From: Halictus rubicundus
Lineage: Eukaryota > Arthropoda > Insecta > Hymenoptera > Halictidae
Reading direction: 5' to 3'
Length of the DNA: 64,000 nucleotides
Assembly (NCBI RefSeq): GCF_050948215.1
Contig: NC_135155.1
Location: forward strand, 14,216,001 to 14,280,000
Below the pieces are notes generated by a model. The model had not been told where the DNA came from. It saw only the letters and a program-made list of their open reading frames with translations, and made no database searches. The translations under genes were made by a program, and so were the position numbers. Position 1 is the stretch's first letter; the number at the start of each line of letters is the position of its first letter. Shown piece after piece: positions 57,898 to 64,000 of this stretch.

Positions 57898-57901
57898 TTA
57901 A

Positions 57902-58548
57902 CAATTTGAGTGGTGAGCAGTCTCGGCCACGAACCAACAAATTACACCGAACAATAATAATTTCTCGCGGAAGTTTTCAAAGCCTTTTTCACAAGCAAAT
58001 AATCTGTGAAACAATAAGAACGATCCTGAGAAAACACTGCAAAGAACGCCGCGATACGTCGGTAAAATGGCCCCGCCGTACCGTAGTCAATTTTCGAACA
58101 GCAGTTCCAATCGTGAACGAACAAATTGCGTGAAACGATACGATCCAAAGCGTCCTTTCAGCAAATAATCCTGCGAGACCGATCGTCATTGAACGGTCCC
58201 GAGCGCACCGGTAATTAGATTGCGGGAAAAATGGCGGTCGATCGGAAATTTCAATAGAACATGACCGGCTCGAGACAAGAGAGCAGGATCACGGCGAGGC
58301 CACAACGTGATCCTGTAACGCTGTCGCCGGTAATTCCCGACGCTTTCCACACTGGTAACGGAATTCTCTCGTTCCGGCTACATGGCGGCGAGATGCGCCA
58401 TTTGTCCTGGCCATAGCCGGTCTCTCGGCGCGAGGGAATCTACACTCGTTAGGCGAATAAATTCAATTGGAAAGCCGGCCTTTTTGCCGATAGCGCGACG
58501 CGCAATGCGTCTTGGCGACACCGCGCGAGAGAGCAGGGAAAAAGAGGA

Positions 58549-58596
<48 letters not shown>

Positions 58597-59051
58597 GATC
58601 CGGTCCCGTGTTCGCGAAGGCATGTCGTGGCCGACGCCGACATCCACTACGTACATGGAACCGATGCTGACGAGAAAAAAGGTGTCCCATGCCGTCCAAG
58701 GCTTCGCATAACGGGCTGACTCGATTGAAATTTTCGCCAGCCGACCGATTACAAGGAACGCGGCTACCTGACGCGGTTTTCCTCAGCCTCGGGAAGCTTA
58801 GGCGACTCGGGCCTTACATGGAGTTTCGCGGAAGCAAGGGATTTAGAACGTGCTGATAACTATGGGGGCATCAGCGGTTCAACTGGAAGGTGGAAATATT
58901 TTTCGGCCGATTCTCGAGAGAGGAATTTTCTCGCTCCAAGTAGTAGAAATTGGTACACTTCTAATGAAGGGGTTCGAATGAACTTCCGGGCACCTAGCAG
59001 TTCAGAAAGTTACGCTGCTTTGTGTGCGTGAAGAGTAATTTTTCAGTAACA
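57902..59051. other. Non-coding; (GA)n microsatellite
   Basis: A pure (GA)n run of about 44 bases lies at 58,552-58,595. The surrounding sequence is CpG-rich. The 109-codon and 92-codon frames across the microsatellite are Arg-Glu or Ser-Leu artefacts. Confidence 0.5.
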
Positions 59052-59053
59052 TA

Positions 59054-59264
59054 CGGTGATTTCTCTATATATGTCGCCAAGGCCTGCATGATAAACGTCG
59101 TGGAATTATCCCCACCACCGCGGGGAATACCCCGTGAGGGGCCGCGAAGCTCGAGAGACCTCGGACGCTGAGGAGTGTAAACATAACACGGCTCGGGTAC
59201 GTCTCCTGCACGATACAGGACGCTGGTAAGACCCGTGTTGTTGACATATATCGAGAATTCACTG
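59054..59264. mobile_element. Pogo-like MITE, long form, copy 5
   Basis: TA (59,052-59,053), CGGTGATTTCTCTATATATG at the left, GACATATATCGAGAATTCAC then TG and TA (59,265-59,266) at the right. At 211 bp it is the most complete long form, with CCCCGTGAGGGGCCGCGAAG and GAGGAGTGTAAACATAACAC inside. Confidence 0.9.
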
Positions 59265-59432
59265 TATCTATTTTTGTGTAATTTTTACGAGTGGAATGGT
59301 CCCTCAAAATAGGACAAAATTCTCTTTGCTATCAACTATCTCGAAAGTAGCGAGAAATGTGTAATGGAGGGTTTACAATGACCTTGAAGAACTTGAGAAA
59401 ATTATGAAACTCTGTGTGCAAGAAGATGGACA

Positions 59433-59630
59433 GCGGATCTTTACGCAAAATAAGAATAATTTAACCGAATTGCAAAAAACTGGAGAGAAATAGAAATTTC
59501 CCTTTCTTTTTTAATGTTTAATAGCCTGAAAATAATATAAAAGTATTTTTGTGTCCTTCGAATGTTTTCACTGTTTTAAATTACACCTGCCCACTTTTGT
59601 CATAAACGCATAAAATTTGCGGTCTGATCA
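59433..59630. mobile_element. Solo copy of the 198-bp satellite's parent element
   Basis: The left end is GCGGATCTTTACGCAAAATA, then ACCGAATTGCAAAAAACTGG (CCTGAATTGCAACAAACTG in the satellite). The right end is CATAAACGCATAAAATTTGC followed by GGTCTGATC. At about 195 bp with both inverted ends, it is a single unit of the 41.4-kb family outside any array. Confidence 0.7.
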
Positions 59631-60569
59631 TAAATATATCTTGCGTGTAATTTTTGGGAGCGAAATCATCCCTTGAAAGTGACCCAGTGTCGTTCAATAA
59701 TAAGTTTCGTAAATTTAACCCGGACGACCAGTGACTGTAAAAGCTCGGCGGGTGTACTATTAAGAAAATGATTCCGTGGCAAAGAGCAACGCCCAAGGAG
59801 GTAGGAGGAACACGGTAAGAAATGGGAATCGGCAGGTGAGAGAGCGGGGTGAGAAAATAAATCGCAATGATCTCGCGGCGGCGCTGGTATCCTTGTAATT
59901 GGCTTCGTGAGAGAGCGAATCCTTGCCGATGATTGTCGCCAACCGCTCGATATACATCACCCGAAACACACGGATGCGCGTCCTTCGCAGGAGGATGTTG
60001 CCTCCGGGACTAAAAGGACCCCAACGGTGAGGAGAGGAGAGGAGAGGAGAGGAGAGGTTGGAAACGTGCGCCGTGCCGAAGATAGCGCTGACAAGCGGCC
60101 ACCGGGAGCCCTCGCGTGCACAGCCCTACGTTTCCCTTTCTTTCTCTTTATCTCTCTTTCCCTCCTTTTTCTGCGCTCCTCTCTTCCCATCTTTGAGAGG
60201 ACCATCGGGAACCGATACGTTCTATCCGCCGACACGGCCACGAATCGAAGTCGTCACTAATTTGGTGTCGATCCGACTCCTCGATCCTCGATCCTCTCCG
60301 CTAAGGAGCGGCGACGCTCTCCAGGTGGCAGAGATTCTCGCGTGAGACCGCTCCGAGAATCCTCGAAGACAGCTCGCTGGTTTTATGACTGTCACGAGTG
60401 CTCTTCTTCCATTTTTCTTCATGTTCCTCCACTTTTGTTCTACGGGCTACTGCACGGGCCTCTACAGATCCCATAAGATGCTACGCGAGCCGTTCATTTG
60501 CCGAATCAATTTCCCCCTCCGGCTACAAATTATTTTAGGTTACAGTGGTTAGAACTTCTCCTTTGTTGT
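59631..60569. other. Non-coding; (GGAGA)n run
   Basis: A pentanucleotide run (GGAGA) of about six copies lies at 60,028-60,057. The frames around it (117, 94 and 95 codons) overlap on both strands and are not called. Confidence 0.45.
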
Positions 60570-60634
60570 TCCTAGTTTTCTAACAGAAGAAAGAAGTTTA
60601 TACTTATTGTACGTCCATGTGTTCTCCGATGACT
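60570..60634 (+). repeat. Single degenerate unit of the 154-bp satellite
   Basis: AACAGAAGAAAGAAGTTTAT, ATTGTACGTCCATGTGTTCT compares with CATAGAACAAAAAAGTTTAT and ATTGTATGCCTATGTTTTCT of the array at 53.4 kb. Only about 65 bases are recognisable. Confidence 0.5.
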
Positions 60635-60637
60635 GTA

Positions 60638-60712
60638 CAGGGTGTCCCGAAAATGTATCTACTTGGAAAGGGTGATTCCTAACGTCTTTCGAAGTAACTT
60701 ACGAAAATTCCC
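60638..60712. mobile_element. Single arm of the CAGGGTGTCCC family
   Basis: CAGGGTGTCCCGAAAATG after TA, then GGAAAGGGTGATTCCTAAC and GAAGTAACTTACGAAAAT, match the outer 75 bases of the 0.75-kb and 26.8-kb palindromes. The arm stops where the mariner fragment begins. It may therefore be the 5' end of an internally deleted mariner copy (inference). Confidence 0.7.
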
Positions 60713-60717
60713 CCCCG

Positions 60718-60904
60718 TACTCACCGGATATTGCTGGAGCATTATTTAATAAATAAAACATTCACTTCTGTAGAAAATGTGAGGAGGCACCTTCAGTCAT
60801 ATTTTGCTTCACGAACCCTGGATTTCCATAAGAGGGGGATTGAAAATTTTCAGGAAAGATGGCAAACTGCCCTTGATAATGATGGAGATTGTATAATAAA
60901 TTAA
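60718..60904 (+). pseudogene. Mariner transposase C-terminal fragment, copy 2
   Basis: The reading starts YSPDIA, the motif with the third catalytic Asp. The APSD..LFRSL part is deleted. After a small duplication (AATAAATA) that shifts the frame it continues TFTSVENVRRHLQSYFASR, then FHKRGIENFQERW, and ends DNDGDCIIN with a stop at 60,902-60,904. It begins at the same codon as the copy at 24.3 kb, while the sequence before that point differs. The bases GGACCCCCCCTAA at 60,967-60,979 may be the remnant 3' inverted repeat. It is non-functional. Confidence 0.83.
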
Positions 60905-60984
60905 GAAATAAAAACTTGAATGTACTACAAAGTTTGTTTTGGGTTTCAAAATAATTGATTACTTATGGACCCCCCCTAATAATA

Positions 60985-61863
60985 ATCGCCGGTAGATAAT
61001 GTGCCGAAGAAAATGCAGAAGAAACAAGGTTTTTCGAGAAGGAGAAACCAAGGATTCCCCGTTAATGTCCTCGCATCGTACGAATGAACGAACGGGCACC
61101 GTTCCGGGTCGGCCGAGGCGATTTTCCACGGAGGACACGAGGAAATCGTTAAGAGGCGATTCGCGTGCGAATCTGGATGGAGGAGAGGACTCTCTTCGGC
61201 TGGGAGCAGGTGTGCGTTCGTGAGTCACGTTTATCAAGGGACACGGCTGCTCTCACGGGCATCCTTGATCGCGTCATACACCGAGCCCGGAGAAAAAGCA
61301 ATTTCCGCGGTGCCGTTAAGCCGCGCGCGATTCCCTAAGCCCCGACTCGAATCTCTCTCCCTCTCTCTCTCTCTTCGTCTTTCCCCGTTCCTCTCTGTCT
61401 TCCACTATTTCTCTCCGTCTCCCTCCACCCCCCCCCTCTTTCCGTGTCTCCGTCTTCGTCCGGTAGACAGACAAAGGACGATACGAGCGGGAGCAGCAGC
61501 CGTGGTTCGCGGATGCATATATCGTCCCGCAATTAAGCCGATTCAGAAAGAAATAACGCGCCGCCATTTCCGCGTTTCGAACGGGTTCGAAACTCTGGAA
61601 CCTTCTTCTCCCCTCTGCCACTTGCAGATTCGTCATTCGCCGGAAGTCCGGACCGGTCTGACCGGAAACTATCCTTGAACCTTGAATTTTTGTTATCGGG
61701 AACGGTAAATGTTAATCATGAAAACAGAAATTCTGAGTAAATTATAAGGGTGTACTGCAAGGAAATAAAGTAATAATTGATGAAAACAAGTACCGAACCG
61801 ATTTAATCCAGCATTGCGCTTTACATTTTTAGTTACTTCCCTCTCTTCCTAGCCCATTGGTTC
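60985..61863. other. Non-coding; CT microsatellite
   Basis: CpG-rich. A CT run lies at 61,351-61,376 and a C-rich run at 61,425-61,440. The 152-codon frame at 61,220-61,678 crosses these runs and shows only Ser/Leu/Pro bias. Confidence 0.45.
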
Positions 61864-61865
61864 GG

Positions 61866-61995
61866 ATAATCGAGGTTACCTTCAACTGCGATTTACAGAA
61901 ATAAGTATGCTACGAACCGTATCGTGTTGGGTCTCGTTTGAATCGGCAGAGCGTCACGGATGTTTTAATCAAAGTTCCACGAGAAAATAATGAAG
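61866..61995 (+). mobile_element. TCGGATAATCGAGG family, plus-strand copy 2
   Basis: TTCGGATAATCGAGGTTACC ... CGTGTTGGGTCTCGTTTGAA, GCGTCACGGATGTTTTAATC and AAAGTTCCACGAGAAAAT. It extends the family to at least 125 bases and links the 3.9-kb fragment (AAAGTTCCACAAGA) to it. Confidence 0.72.
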
Positions 61996-62694
61996 ATTAC
62001 GTTGAAACAATTCGTTTTTATACGAAATTCCAGGACAGTGAATATCGGCCAAGATACGATACTCTGTCCGCTCTTCCGCTTTGAGAATCGAGCTGCGAAC
62101 GGGGTCTGAGCAGCCGAGAAGATCGGCAGAGAACCGCGACAGGCAGCAAAGTGGCGAAGAATTTCGCGTGTCGAGCCGCGAAAAGAAAAGCGAACCGTTT
62201 CGCAAACGCGGTTGCAGCGTTCGAGCATCGGTGAAACCCGGCGTCGTGTGTTTCTTAAGCCGATTTCCGTGGACACGGGCGGCGGAACGCTCTTGTTCGC
62301 AAATAAATTGTCCGTGGAGCGATTAAATGAATAATTCATTCGCGAATTTCATCGGTTACGAGCGGTTGTTGTATAGAGCGAGGAACGACGGTACGGGAAG
62401 GGAAGCAAAGAGGGTTGGGGGGACGGGGGGAAAGAGAGAGAGAGAGAGAGAGAGAAGTCTCTCTCGTTAGAAAACACCGCACCGGCGAACAGATGGAAAG
62501 CCTCGCGTTATTTCACGTCATTTCGCCATCGTGTATCATTTACCGGCACGGACCCGACACGCTAGGAGACGTGCTAATGCGAAATACGACGGGCACACGC
62601 GACTTTGTGTCCGTCGCGGTTTTTGCGGTCGCAAGAAAGCGACCGTTGCGTGGCTAATGCTCTGCTAGTCGGTGTCCGCGAAATATCAAGGATC

Positions 62695-62731
<37 letters not shown>

Positions 62732-63330
62732 GGCCCTTCCGCTCCTTTTCTTCGCAAGCAAGAGCACACGGTGCTCGGAATTTCCCGGCGATACCGAAAC
62801 TATGCTCCTTCTGTTCGGGCTGTGTTTTTAGCGCAGTCGGTTTGTTAGAGAAATGTTTTCCCAGAAACGGGAACGGGACGTCGCCACCGTGGTTTTCGTT
62901 CTAATCAGACCGTGGTTCTATTGCGTCCGGCGGCGGCGGCTTTCCATCCACATTGTTCAGGATTTCGAACTTCGCCGTCGGCACCGAAACGCCGCCGCGG
63001 AGAATCGTGATACAGCGATGATTCGTTCTTTCTTTCATTTTCATTTTAATTGCGACGACTTCCGCGGTAGCGTCACGGTTCTATTTTCCCGCTGTAGAGA
63101 CTCTTGTCCAATTAGATTTGGGCGGCGCGCTCTTTAATTCGGCGATGCTATCTATCTTCTTTATTTTTTATGGAGGCGGATATGTGTGTCGGGGAACGTT
63201 GAAAACACATTTTATACACCACAGTTATCTCGCTCGGATACGGTGTGCTCGCTTCTTCGCTGTCTTGTGAATGACGGTCGAGATGAGAAGCTGTTGGAAA
63301 ACTTGGAATTTCGGGTTCTGTTGGCACGTG
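61996..63330. other. Non-coding; GA and CT microsatellites
   Basis: (GA)n at 62,431-62,456 and (CT)n at 62,694-62,730 lie 240 bases apart in opposite strand sense. The rest is CpG-rich unique sequence with overlapping frames of up to 124 codons and no recognised domain. Confidence 0.45.
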
Positions 63331-63332
63331 CA

Positions 63333-64000
63333 TAGTAGAATCTATAGTACGATGCAGCGAATACTACAATGATTAGTAAAATTAATAGTGCGGTGTATAG
63401 AACGGTGAATATTGCAATGGTCAGTACAACGAACACTGCAGTGCACAGTACAATGAATAGTATAATGAGTAATACAACGAATAATATAATCAGTCACAAA
63501 ATGAATAGTACACTGACTAGAACAATGAATAATATAATAATTCATAAGTGAATAGTGCAGTGACCAGTACAGTAAATAGAACAATAAGTAGCACAATGAA
63601 TCGTACAATGAATAGTACAGTAAATCGTACAATGAGTAGTACCAAGAGTAATACAATGAATAGTAGCATGAGTAGCACAATGAATACTAAAATGACTAGT
63701 ACCGTTAAGTACTTGAATAGTGTGTGAATCAATAAATACAATGAACAGTACAATGAGTAGTGTCATGAGTAGAGCCACGAGTAGTACAATGAATAGTTCT
63801 ATGAGTAGTGCAAGGCAAGTACAATGAGTAGTCAAATATCAGTATAATGAATAGCACAATGAGTAGTACTGTGAGTAGTGCCATGAGTAGCACCATTAGT
63901 AGAACGACTAATAATACAATCAGTTGTATAATGAGTAGCCCACTAGGTAGTAAAGTGAATAGTACAATAAATAGTACATTGAGCAGTATAATGAGTAGAA
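63333..64000 (+). repeat. 12-bp minisatellite (AGTACAATGART)n, continues past the window
   Basis: A 12-base word, AGTACAATGAAT or AGTACAATGAGT, repeats more than 50 times with many substitutions and a few 1-base slips, and is still running at the last base. Twelve is divisible by three, so long frames appear on both strands (60-112 codons) as repeat artefacts. Confidence 0.93.

Noticed and set aside
58382..58711. 109-codon frame with an Arg-Glu repeat
   Set aside because: The repeat is the (GA)n microsatellite.
58960..58990. tRNA B-box-like GGGGTTCGAATG
   Set aside because: No A box or cloverleaf can be formed at the right distance; other GTTCGA words at 1.58, 4.33 and 61.57 kb fail the same test.

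Overview
The window looks like a gene-poor stretch of nuclear DNA from an insect, most likely a hymenopteran (ant, bee or wasp). The reasons are the mixture of CpG-rich (GATCGA-rich) unique DNA and AT-rich repeats, many GA/CT microsatellites, short DNA transposons with TA or TTAA target sites, and mariner and non-LTR retrotransposon remnants. I found no complete protein-coding gene, rRNA or tRNA, and no CRISPR array. No host open reading frame shows a convincing domain. The longest frames are either translations of simple repeats (about 14.0-14.7 kb and 45.7-46.4 kb) or about as long as chance predicts (203 codons at 31.8 kb). The window is therefore best read as intergenic or deep-intronic sequence. 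One well-formed candidate exon of 73 bp lies at 52,879-52,951 on the + strand, and a few GC-rich patches (19.6-20.2, 20.9-21.45, 25.0-25.7 and 31.6-32.4 kb) could be promoters or first exons.

Repeats dominate. Satellite-like arrays occur at 4.7-5.95 kb (168-170 bp unit), 29.0-30.2 kb (168 bp), 35.9-38.56 kb (264/267 bp dimer), 41.4-42.5 kb (198 bp) and 53.4-54.2 kb (154 bp). Minisatellites occur at 8.2-8.8 kb (10 bp), 45.8-46.6 kb (26 bp), 50.9-51.2 kb (25 bp) and 63.3 kb to the window end (12 bp). A 0.7-kb polypyrimidine tract lies at 14.0-14.7 kb.

Transposon remnants are scattered between the arrays. They comprise a 5'-truncated non-LTR retrotransposon with a 12-bp target-site duplication (17.6-18.3 kb); two mariner transposase C-terminal fragments (24.3 and 60.7 kb); a pogo-like MITE family (five copies plus a solo end); TTAA-flanked piggyBac-like MITEs (48.2, 54.8, 55.5 and 57.7 kb); two families of palindromic MITEs beginning CAGGGTGT (0.75, 26.8, 60.6 kb, and 51.2, 57.4 kb); a family with the end TTCGGATAATCGAGG (about 3.9, 27.9, 28.1, 31.1, 61.9 kb); and a small element with inverted ends GACTGCGGATTTTTATGCA.

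The most interesting structural results concern how these repeats relate. The 198-bp satellite monomer is the GACTGCGGAT element itself, repeated head to tail with its spacer, and the 4.7-kb array carries one half of the same element, so one small transposon family appears to have seeded two different satellites. The 35.9-kb array is a true higher-order repeat: X (264 bp) and Y (267 bp) monomers alternate for four dimers and end in two X-head/Y-tail recombinants, as unequal crossing-over would produce. I do not claim a new functional system. The evidence supports a record of repeat birth, and the candidate exon is the best lead for a host gene.
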